NCBI GenBank assembly: GCA_037138535.1
Contig: JBAXIG010000027.1
Coordinates: 1-20,333, forward strand
Source: GCA-2737595 sp037138535
GTDB lineage: Bacteria > Actinomycetota > Actinomycetes > Nanopelagicales > Nanopelagicaceae
DNA: 20,333 nt
Reading direction: 5' to 3'
Shown piece after piece: positions 14,221-20,333 of the stretch. Numbering within the stretch: the stretch's first letter is position 1; every line of letters begins with the position of its first letter. The position numbers were made by a program, and so were the translations under genes. A model generated the notes under the pieces. The model was not told where the DNA came from. It did not search any database and saw nothing but the letters and a program-made list of their open reading frames with translations.

Positions 14221-15587
14221 GTGTTGCTGGCACGTTGACTGACTGGGCGCTCTCCCTTGAGACTCTTCCTGATGACGTGCGAACGGTCGCAATTTCCCAC
14301 CTCTATGACGGTTTTGGAGATGCATTAGGCGCTCTCTACTCGCGTACGAAGGTGCCGGCAACTGCGGTTGCCGAAATCTATGCATCAAAGGGCGGCGAGA
14401 GTCCATTACTTGGCCGGGGGAGCAGGGTGAGCGCGCCTTTCGCTGCACTCTCGTTTGGTGCACTTATTCATCACCTTGATTTTGACGACACGCATGCGGG
14501 CGGGCTCGTGCATGCTACGTCGGTTTCGCTTCCAGCCGCCATCGCTATTGGCGCATCAGTCGATGCGTCGTGGGATGACATAGTGACGGCCGCAACGATT
14601 GGTCTTGAAACAGTTACTCGCATTGCCATGGGCTCCTCTCATGGTTTTCACGCGAGAGGTATTCATGCCACGCATGCGTGCGGAACTGTTGCCGCAGCGC
14701 TTGTGGCGGCTAAACTTCTTGGGCTTTCTCGTGAGGAAACCATAAACTCCATCGGAATCGCCGGAAGTGCTTCCGGTGGATTGCTTGAATTTCTCAACAC
14801 TGGTTCGAGTACCAAACAGTTGCACCCTGGCACTGCCTCGAGGTATGGTGTGATCGCGGCACTTCTGGCGGGCGCCGGAGGGACTGGCCCGGAGAGCGCC
14901 ATAGAAGGTCGTTACGGAATTTATGCCACTCTCTCTGCCCGCGAAGTCGAATTAGATTTAGTTACTAGCGACTTAGGGAGTCGTTGGGAAGCAACACAGA
15001 TCACCATTAAACCGTATCCGGCCTGTCAGCTCTCTCATGTATCACTCGATGCGGTGGCGAGCATCATGGTGGGTTACGGTGCAATGGCCGCTGGTGATAT
15101 TGAAAAGATTGAGGTCTGGGTGCACCCAGATTCCTCTGCAATTGTGTGCGAACCTATTGAAGAGAAATTAACCCCTCGCACGCCCTACGATGCAAAATTC
15201 TCACTCCCATGGAGTATTGCGGCGTTGATTATCGATGGAGCAATCACCGTAGAGACCTACTCCATTGAGTCGATCCACCGCCCTGAAGTGGCCGCCCTCG
15301 CCCAGAAGGTTGCTATTAATTTGACTCCAGCAGAGGGAGCGGCTGCAGATGCTTCAGGTAAGACCCGTATTTCGTTGAGGAGTGGAGCCTCACTCAACGG
15401 CGGCGTCAATGCGAGTGCAGGAGGGCCCAGGAACCGACTTACTCGCCAGGCCCTCATTAATAAGTTTGCCGGAAACGCGCAGTGCACACCCAAAAAAGCA
15501 GCAGAGTTCTACGATGTATTGGAATCGCCCGAAGCGACCCTTGTCCAAGTCGTGAAGGCTTTTGAAGTACTCGCGAAAGGCGCATGA
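14217..15587 (+). CDS. MmgE/PrpD-family protein
   Basis: Protein of 456 residues in the family that contains 2-methylcitrate dehydratase and cis-aconitate decarboxylase. The helical N-terminal domain carries HHLDFDDTH (85-93), GFHARGIHATHACG (from 143) and STKQLHPG (198-205), positions that hold active-site Asp, His and Lys in the family, then the smaller domain with IKPYPACQLSHVSLDAV. All look intact, so it is probably an active dehydratase, decarboxylase or isomerase. No prpC or prpB partner is in the window, so a standard methylcitrate cycle is not supported. It overlaps the CoA-transferase by ATGA and ends one base before the RidA-like gene. The substrate is unknown; a branched hydroxy-acid would fit. 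Confidence 0.88.
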   Translation: MSVAGTLTDWALSLETLPDDVRTVAISHLYDGFGDALGALYSRTKVPATAVAEIYASKGGESPLLGRGSRVSAPFAALSFGALIHHLDFDDTHAGGLVHATSVSLPAAIAIGASVDASWDDIVTAATIGLETVTRIAMGSSHGFHARGIHATHACGTVAAALVAAKLLGLSREETINSIGIAGSASGGLLEFLNTGSSTKQLHPGTASRYGVIAALLAGAGGTGPESAIEGRYGIYATLSAREVELDLVTSDLGSRWEATQITIKPYPACQLSHVSLDAVASIMVGYGAMAAGDIEKIEVWVHPDSSAIVCEPIEEKLTPRTPYDAKFSLPWSIAALIIDGAITVETYSIESIHRPEVAALAQKVAINLTPAEGAAADASGKTRISLRSGASLNGGVNASAGGPRNRLTRQALINKFAGNAQCTPKKAAEFYDVLESPEATLVQVVKAFEVLAKGA

Positions 15588-15588
15588 C

Positions 15589-16782
15589 ATGCATGCAATC
15601 ACTCCTGCCGACTTTCCTTGGTTCAAATACTCGGATTACACCTTCTCTCTGGGTTTGATGCATGGCAATGATGCCTTCCTGTCAGGGCACTCAGCTAGTG
15701 AGCATGATCCGGAGACCGGTCGCATGGTCGTCAGAGGTGACATGACTACCCAAACGCGTACTGCATACGCCAAGATTGAAAGAATTCTCGGCGCTGAAGG
15801 GCTTTCATTTGCCGATGTCACGCATGTAGTTGAGAACGTCACCGTACAAGGAATCCTTGATTACGATGCCGCGAAAACTGTACGAGAAAGCACTTTTGGA
15901 TCCCACCGCCCCTCGCTTACGACCGTCGTGGTCGAGCGCTTGCTTCGTCCGGCTGCTCTTATTGAAATAGAGGTGCACGCGTCGCGAGGCGGCGGCAAGT
16001 CATTGATTAATGAGCCAGACGCGGGTTGGTCACGTTCTGCTATCCGAGAGGGACACGATGGCTCGGTATTCCTGCCTACGATGCTCCCCGTTGATGCCAA
16101 GGGCGATGTGGTGCACCAGGGTGATTTCGTGGCGCAATACCGTTACTGCTTGGAAAAAGCAGGTGCGCTCCTGGACCGCATTGGTATGAATTTGGGTCAA
16201 GCAGTTACCACCTACGATTTCTCCACTCCGGCAACTCGCGATGTGTATCCCAAGAGTGGTCGAGCGCGCAAAGAGTTACTGGGTGGTGCTGGGGTATTTC
16301 CAGGTGCGGGTGGAATCCTGATGAGCCGTTTACATCATCCGGAAATCTTGGTTGCGGTCGATATCACTGCAAGTCGTCATGAATTAAGGGGTATTAATCC
16401 GGGGTGGAAGCGCTACGACACACTTTCCTACACGCCGGGCGTGCTCGCGGGAGAGACGTTGTATATGTCTGGATTCGCATCACTCGATATGGAATCCCAA
16501 GAAGCGCTTCATCCGGGTGATGTAGTGGCCCAAGCTGAAGTGACATACGGAGCAGTGATGGAAGTACTCGAAGCTGCAGGCGCTACGGCGGCGGATTTGG
16601 TATCCACCATCGAATTCGTCACTCCCGAAGGCCTAGCTGAATATCGCGGAGTGGCTGGCGTACGTCAATCATTGTTGCGCGCTCCTTGGCCCGCATCCAC
16701 CGGTGCGCTCTGTGCAGCGCTGCTCCGTCCTGAATTTATGTTGGAAGTATTCCCGATGGCGGTATTAAATGCTCACTCCTGA
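15589..16782 (+). CDS. Triple-domain RidA (YjgF/YER057c/UK114)-like protein
   Basis: The 397-residue protein is about three times the length of a RidA subunit, and three Rid-type units can be traced (about 14-133, 155-262 and 278-394). Each has a Q-x-x-x-A/Y helix region and a closing strand with similar sequence: LLRPAALIEIEV, LHHPEILVAVDI and LLRPEFMLEVFP. RidA deaminates imine intermediates using an Arg about 14 residues before that strand; the aligned residues here are Thr 111, Gly 241 and Thr 371, so none has it. It may form a pseudo-trimer from one chain with a different or binding role. I chose ATG 15589, one base after the MmgE/PrpD stop; a TTG at 15562 would add nine residues. Confidence 0.82.
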   Translation: MHAITPADFPWFKYSDYTFSLGLMHGNDAFLSGHSASEHDPETGRMVVRGDMTTQTRTAYAKIERILGAEGLSFADVTHVVENVTVQGILDYDAAKTVRESTFGSHRPSLTTVVVERLLRPAALIEIEVHASRGGGKSLINEPDAGWSRSAIREGHDGSVFLPTMLPVDAKGDVVHQGDFVAQYRYCLEKAGALLDRIGMNLGQAVTTYDFSTPATRDVYPKSGRARKELLGGAGVFPGAGGILMSRLHHPEILVAVDITASRHELRGINPGWKRYDTLSYTPGVLAGETLYMSGFASLDMESQEALHPGDVVAQAEVTYGAVMEVLEAAGATAADLVSTIEFVTPEGLAEYRGVAGVRQSLLRAPWPASTGALCAALLRPEFMLEVFPMAVLNAHS

Positions 16783-17257
16783 GATCTCCGCTTTGGTTGG
16801 AAGGAGCATCACCTATACGGCTCCTGAGCCTGTAGGCAAAGCGAGCATTCGATACTTTGCACTGGCAATTGGTGATGAGAATCCGCTGTATACCGACGAT
16901 AACTATGCGAAAGAGCATGGATATTCAGGAGTAATTGCGCCCCCCACCTGGGTCTGTGAAACAAATCAGTACGCGGGTCTTCCGATGGATACCGATGGGT
17001 ATGCCGGACACCTGTGGAAGATCGAAGTGCCTAATACGCGTCTTGTGCGCGGTGGAAATGATTACCACTTCCATCAAGCCATTGTTGAAAGCGATGTCAT
17101 CACCGCGACTTGGGTGATCGACTCGGTGACGGAGCGCACGAACTCCAAGGGTTTGAAGATGATGACAATGTTCTCGACGGCTAGCTATACGAATCAAAAG
17201 AAAGAGTTGTTAGCAACGAATACTGAGTCGCTTATTTGGTCGGAGATTCCACGATGA
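16769..17257 (+). CDS. FAS1-like dehydratase / MaoC N-terminal-type hot-dog subunit
   Basis: Hot-dog protein of 162 residues resembling MaoC_dehydrat_N proteins (HadA/HadC, ChsH2 N-terminal half). The segment FALAIGDENPLYTDDNYAKE matches the family, but the catalytic His of the D-x4-H dyad is Tyr 41 (Asp 36 kept), as in the non-catalytic, substrate-binding subunit of heterodimeric hydratases. The next gene supplies a full dyad, so the two probably form one enoyl-CoA hydratase. ATG 16769 overlaps the RidA-like gene by 14 bases and has a weak GGCGGT site before it. The stop overlaps the MaoC start as ATGA. Acyl-CoA substrate unknown. Confidence 0.85.
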   Translation: MLTPEISALVGRSITYTAPEPVGKASIRYFALAIGDENPLYTDDNYAKEHGYSGVIAPPTWVCETNQYAGLPMDTDGYAGHLWKIEVPNTRLVRGGNDYHFHQAIVESDVITATWVIDSVTERTNSKGLKMMTMFSTASYTNQKKELLATNTESLIWSEIPR

Positions 17258-17652
17258 ACCACCAATTAGCCGTTGGATCGCAGATGCCGACTCTCACGCG
17301 CACCATAGACATCACCAACATGATTGCCTATGCAGGTGCTACCTGGGATTGGCATCGACTCCACTATGACAACGAATTCTTAGCTTCGAAGAAGATTAAG
17401 GCGCCCATTGTTGACGGGCAGGCGTTAGGTGCCATTCTGGCTGAGGCTGTACAAGATTGGTTGGGGCCAGATTCGTTTATCACGCGCCTACATTTCCGTT
17501 TTACGACTATGGTCTTCGCCGGTGAAACTGTTACCTGTCACGGAGCGGTGACTCATGTGGAAGGAAACGAAGTCACACTGGAACTCTCGATGACCGCTGG
17601 TGAAGATGGGCACCCAGTGCTCTCGCCGGCTGGAGCGCAGGTGCGTATCTGA
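17254..17652 (+). CDS. MaoC-like hydratase, catalytic hot-dog subunit
   Basis: Small hot-dog protein of 132 residues. YAGATWDWHRLHYDNEF carries the R-specific hydratase dyad Asp 32 and His 37 (D-x4-H), followed by PIVDGQALGAILAEAVQDWL and a hydrophobic core strand region. It resembles HadB and ChsH1-type catalytic subunits, and its pairing with the preceding dyad-deficient subunit supports a heterodimer that hydrates a trans-2-enoyl-CoA. I chose ATG 17254 because it makes an ATGA overlap with the upstream stop; the longer start at 17236 would overlap more. It shares one base with the thiolase-fold gene that follows, whose product would take the hydrated intermediate. Confidence 0.88.
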   Translation: MNHQLAVGSQMPTLTRTIDITNMIAYAGATWDWHRLHYDNEFLASKKIKAPIVDGQALGAILAEAVQDWLGPDSFITRLHFRFTTMVFAGETVTCHGAVTHVEGNEVTLELSMTAGEDGHPVLSPAGAQVRI

Positions 17653-18788
17653 TGCAAGATGTTTTTATCGTGGGTGCCGCCGAATGCGACTTGGGAGTGA
17701 CTACTAAGTCGATTCTCGAGTTACAAAGTCAGGCAGTAACTCGGGCGCTTACTGATGCGGGATTGACGACACGGGATGTCGATGGGATTGCCACTAATGG
17801 TATTTCGCGTTTTTCTGCAACGCAGTTGGCGGATTACCTCGGAATTGCGCCTAGTTTTACGGATTCTTCATTTGCCGGTGGTAGTTCCTTTGAAATCTAC
17901 GTAGCGCGTGCGGTTGAGGCTTTGCGTAGCGGACAGTGCACCACGGTGGTCATTTCTTTCGCCTCTAATCAACGGTCCGCTAAATCACGATCGCTCGGCG
18001 GAGTAGTTGAACATCACACTCCAGAGGCGCAATTCGAGACGCCATATGGTCCACTCTTCCCGCTCTCTTATTACGCAATGGCGGCTCAGCGTTACCTCCA
18101 CGAAGTTCCTCATGGTCGAGCCGCGCTTTCGGAAGTTGCGATAAGCGCCCGCGAATGGGCGCTGCTCAATCCAGTAGCTTTCCGATACGGAACCAAGTCG
18201 CTCACTCCGGCAGACATCGAGGGTGCAGATCTCATTTCATCTCCATTAACCACGGCCGATTGTTGTTTGGTCACTGATGGCGGAGGTGCAATTGTGCTCA
18301 CCACTAAGCTCGCAGATAAGAAACGTGCCGTGAAAATTATTGGGTATGGCGAAGCGACCACAAATACGTCAATGACGAGCGTGGATGATTTGATGGTGAC
18401 TGGCGCGGTGGAGAGCGGGAGGCGCGCCTTTGCAATGGCAGGTATTACTCCAAAGGACATAGATGTGGTGGAGGTGTACGACTCCTTCACCATCACCGTT
18501 CTTTTGACGCTGGAAGCATTGGGCTTTGCGCCACGCGGGGGAGCGGCTGAATTGCTTCTCAGCGGCAAGACGCGTCCAGGTGGTGCATTCCCCTTGAACA
18601 CTTCTGGCGGTGGGCTCTCTTACTGCCATCCCGGACAATTTGGAATTCTCTTACTTATTGAGGCGGTGCGACAGCTCCGAGGTGAATGTGGGGATCGGCA
18701 AGTCCCGAACGCGCGCCGCGCGCTGGCACATGGTACGGGTGGCATTATTTCTACGCATGCCACCGTGATTTTGGAGAAAGCCTCATGA
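17652..18788 (+). CDS. Thiolase-fold lipid-transfer protein, probable Ltp2-type acyl-CoA retro-aldolase
   Basis: Protein of 378 residues with the thiolase fold of the SCPx/lipid-transfer group: MQDVFIVGAAECDLGV, AVTRALTDAGLTTRDVDGIA, DVVEVYDSFTITVLLTLEAL and LNTSGGGLSYCHPG. The nucleophilic Cys of thiolases is absent: the site reads SSFAGGSSFE (about 73-81), and the second active-site Cys near the C-terminus is replaced in AHGTGGIIS. Claisen cleavage is therefore unlikely. The Ltp2 branch lacks that Cys and performs retro-aldol cleavage of 3-hydroxyacyl-CoAs with the help of a DUF35 partner, and tyrosines in YDSFT (276) and SYCHPG (324) are candidates for catalysis. The next gene encodes a DUF35 protein. 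Assignment to the aldolase branch is inference from residues and context. Confidence 0.82.
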   Translation: MQDVFIVGAAECDLGVTTKSILELQSQAVTRALTDAGLTTRDVDGIATNGISRFSATQLADYLGIAPSFTDSSFAGGSSFEIYVARAVEALRSGQCTTVVISFASNQRSAKSRSLGGVVEHHTPEAQFETPYGPLFPLSYYAMAAQRYLHEVPHGRAALSEVAISAREWALLNPVAFRYGTKSLTPADIEGADLISSPLTTADCCLVTDGGGAIVLTTKLADKKRAVKIIGYGEATTNTSMTSVDDLMVTGAVESGRRAFAMAGITPKDIDVVEVYDSFTITVLLTLEALGFAPRGGAAELLLSGKTRPGGAFPLNTSGGGLSYCHPGQFGILLLIEAVRQLRGECGDRQVPNARRALAHGTGGIISTHATVILEKAS

Positions 18789-19183
18789 GTTTTCCTTACT
18801 TGCCCATTGAGGATGCAATCTCCGCTCCCTTCTGGGACGGTACGCGCACTCAGGAGTTACTTCTTCAGTGTTGCAACGATTGCTCGAAGTACCAACACTA
18901 TCCGCGTGCCCTCTGCTCGCATTGCGGCGGGACGGATCTTGAATGGCAGAAAGTTTCGGGCCACGGAATAATTGACTCGTGGACCGAAGTGATGCGCGCA
19001 CCTCAGGAGGGATTTGAGGCGCCTTATATTATTGCGCGAGTGCGCTTAGCAGAGGGCCCCATCATGCTGACACGTATAGATGGAAGTAGTACCGAGATCT
19101 CATGCGATCAACCGGTCGTATTGAAATGGCAACCTTTGAGTGACGGCAGAGCGCTACCACTCTTCGTACCAGTAGGAGGATAG
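18785..19183 (+). CDS. DUF35 / OB-fold zinc-ribbon protein
   Basis: Protein of 132 residues with an N-terminal helix ending in PFWDGTRTQELLLQ, a rubredoxin-like zinc ribbon with Cys 30, Cys 33, Cys 44 and Cys 47 (CNDC and CSHC), then an OB-fold domain (GIIDSWTEVMRAPQEGFEAP, YIIARVRLAEGPIMLTRI). This is the DUF35 architecture, which partners thiolase-like proteins such as Ltp2 or HMG-CoA synthase-type enzymes and is needed for their activity or substrate channel. ATG 18785 overlaps the thiolase-fold stop by four bases, which supports equal expression and a complex. A start further upstream at 18686 would overlap that gene by about 100 bases and is rejected. Confidence 0.93.
   Translation: MSFPYLPIEDAISAPFWDGTRTQELLLQCCNDCSKYQHYPRALCSHCGGTDLEWQKVSGHGIIDSWTEVMRAPQEGFEAPYIIARVRLAEGPIMLTRIDGSSTEISCDQPVVLKWQPLSDGRALPLFVPVGG
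19175..19180 (+). promoter_or_regulatory. Strong ribosome-binding site GGAGGA
   Basis: GGAGGA lies five bases before ATG 19186 and inside the last codons of the DUF35 gene. It is the strongest Shine-Dalgarno site I saw in the window and suggests a high independent initiation rate for the acyl-CoA dehydrogenase. Confidence 0.7.
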
Positions 19184-19185
19184 AG

Positions 19186-20333
19186 ATGGATTTCACACTC
19201 AACGAGGAACAAACAGCATTCAAAGCTGTGTTGCGCGACTTTGTAGAAAAGGAAATCAAGCCCGTAGCTAACGAGTGGGAACGGAGCGGGCGCTATCCGA
19301 CCGAAATCGTGGCGGGACTTGCAGATATGGGTCTCTTCGGAATGACTATTCCGGAAGAGTATGGCGGGCTTGATATCGACATGGTCTCGTTCGCCTTGGT
19401 CTTCGAGGAACTTGCACGCGGTTGGATGGGCGTTGCCGGCATCTTGGGCAGTCACTCACTCTCCTGTTGGATGATTGCGAAGCACGGTACTGAAGAACAG
19501 AAGCAGAAGTATCTGCCTGAATTGGCGACCGGTAAGCGCCGTACTGGCATCGGCTTAACCGAGCCAGGCGCTGGGACCGATCTTCAAGGCATCCGGACCA
19601 CTGCCAAGCGAGAAGGTGATGAGTACGTCATTAATGGCACCAAGATGTGGATCACAAATGCGCGCTATGCAAATCCTCTTCCCGTCCTAGTGAAGACCGA
19701 TCCAGATGCTTCCCCTGCCCACAAGGGTATGAGCGTGATTCTCGTAGAGGCCGGTACTCCTGGTTTCACGGTAAGTCGCGATATCGGCAAGCTGGGCTAC
19801 AAGGGACCTGAATCGTGTGAAGTAGTGCTCGACAACGTACGCGTACCAGTGGAGAACTTGCTGGGTGGAGTTGAAGGCCGTGGCATGCAGCAAGTCCTTT
19901 CAGGTTTGGAATCTGGGCGCATCAATATCGCGGCCCGAAGTGTGGGTATTGCACAAGCCGCTTACGAAGCCGCTCTTGATTACGCAAAGAACCGTCATGC
20001 ATTCGGTCAACCTATTAGCGAGTTTCAGGCAATTCAATTAAAAATTGCTACGATCGCAACGCAAACACAAGCAGCTCGATTGATCACTTACTGGGCAGCA
20101 TCAAAAGCAGATGCTGGCGAACGAGTTGATATGGAGTCGGGAATGGCAAAGTACTTTGCGAGTGAAGTAGCCATCGAGGCTTCGCTAGAAGCCATGCGCA
20201 TCCATGGAGGCTACGGTTACTCGACCGAGTACGTAGTAGAGCGCCTCTATCGTGACGCTCCGCTCATGAGCATCGGTGAAGGTACAAACGACATTATGAG
20301 GACAATTATTTCCAAGTCGCTGGTATCTGGAAA
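19186..20333 (+). CDS. Acyl-CoA dehydrogenase (3' end cut by window edge)
   Basis: FAD enzyme that introduces a 2,3-double bond into an acyl-CoA and passes electrons to electron-transfer flavoprotein. The frame is open for 382 codons up to the window edge, close to the usual 380-390, so only the last few residues are probably missing. Motifs are MDFTLNEEQTAFKAVLRDFV, GMTIPEEYGGLDIDMVSF, GIGLTEPGAGTDLQGIRTTA, MWITNARYANPL, YAKNRHAFGQPISEFQAIQL, HGGYGYSTEYVVERLYRDA and IGEGTNDIMR, whose Glu is at the catalytic base position of the main ACAD groups. It starts two bases after the DUF35 stop with a strong ribosome-binding site. It should provide the enoyl-CoA for the hydratase pair upstream in the operon. 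Confidence 0.93.
   Translation, partial: MDFTLNEEQTAFKAVLRDFVEKEIKPVANEWERSGRYPTEIVAGLADMGLFGMTIPEEYGGLDIDMVSFALVFEELARGWMGVAGILGSHSLSCWMIAKHGTEEQKQKYLPELATGKRRTGIGLTEPGAGTDLQGIRTTAKREGDEYVINGTKMWITNARYANPLPVLVKTDPDASPAHKGMSVILVEAGTPGFTVSRDIGKLGYKGPESCEVVLDNVRVPVENLLGGVEGRGMQQVLSGLESGRINIAARSVGIAQAAYEAALDYAKNRHAFGQPISEFQAIQLKIATIATQTQAARLITYWAASKADAGERVDMESGMAKYFASEVAIEASLEAMRIHGGYGYSTEYVVERLYRDAPLMSIGEGTNDIMRTIISKSLVSG

Noticed and set aside
14217..15587. Assignment as PrpD of a methylcitrate cycle
   Set aside because: No methylcitrate synthase or methylisocitrate lyase gene is present, and the family includes other reactions, so only the family name is supported.
18110..18601. 163-codon open frame on the minus strand opposite the thiolase-fold gene
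   Set aside because: No domain and no start signal; the opposite strand is conserved coding sequence.
19186..20333. Acyl-CoA dehydrogenase as a truncated pseudogene
   Set aside because: The frame is intact to the window edge and includes the C-terminal IGEGTNDIMR region, so the missing end is due to the window limit only.

Overview
The window reads as one dense catabolic gene neighbourhood from an actinomycete-like bacterium. The evidence for that is moderate GC, frequent GTG starts, ATGA/TGATG stop-start overlaps at most junctions, and two luciferase-like (LLM) oxidoreductases of the kind that often use F420 in Actinomycetota. The lineage is an inference; no rRNA, tRNA or marker gene is present. 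There is no mobile element, CRISPR array or structural RNA, and no gene-free stretch longer than 106 bases.

Layout: (1) Bases 1-2780, plus strand: the end of an ABC permease, a second permease, their ATPase and an LLM oxidoreductase; the substrate-binding protein must lie outside the window. (2) 2769-7119, minus strand, in transcription order: SnoaL-like protein, nitrilase-superfamily protein, aldehyde dehydrogenase, a DUF3598-like protein and an EamA exporter. The first three are coupled by 4-base overlaps. (3) 7185-10251, plus strand: quinone-oxidoreductase-like MDR protein, FAD-dependent oxidoreductase and a GntR/FCD regulator, each joined by ATGA. (4) 10188-11359, minus strand: an enoyl-CoA hydratase-like protein and a small hot-dog protein whose 3' end overlaps the regulator gene by 64 bases. 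(5) 11466-20333, plus strand: a ten-gene run with overlaps or 1-2 base gaps throughout: MaoC hydratase, LLM oxidoreductase, CaiB/BaiF CoA-transferase, MmgE/PrpD protein, a triple-RidA protein, FAS1-like dehydratase, MaoC hydratase, thiolase-fold protein, DUF35 protein and an acyl-CoA dehydrogenase cut by the window end.

Taken together the genes suggest uptake, oxidation and CoA-linked breakdown of an unidentified, probably branched or alicyclic organic acid. The last five genes resemble in composition the dehydrogenase / heteromeric hydratase / Ltp2-DUF35 retro-aldolase module known from steroid side-chain degradation. The thiolase-fold protein lacks the thiolase nucleophilic cysteine, which fits an aldolase. 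Two proteins keep a fold but lose the usual catalytic residues: the nitrilase homologue (Glu kept, Lys to Arg, Cys to Ser) and the three-domain RidA protein (no catalytic Arg in any domain).

Regulation: the divergent promoter at 11360-11465 holds a 19-base near-perfect palindrome with a GTC-N-GAC core. The same core appears as a 9-base palindrome at the start of the operon that carries the FCD-GntR gene. These are candidate operators for that regulator, and the pathway is probably induced by an acid or acyl-CoA. The substrate cannot be named from sequence alone.
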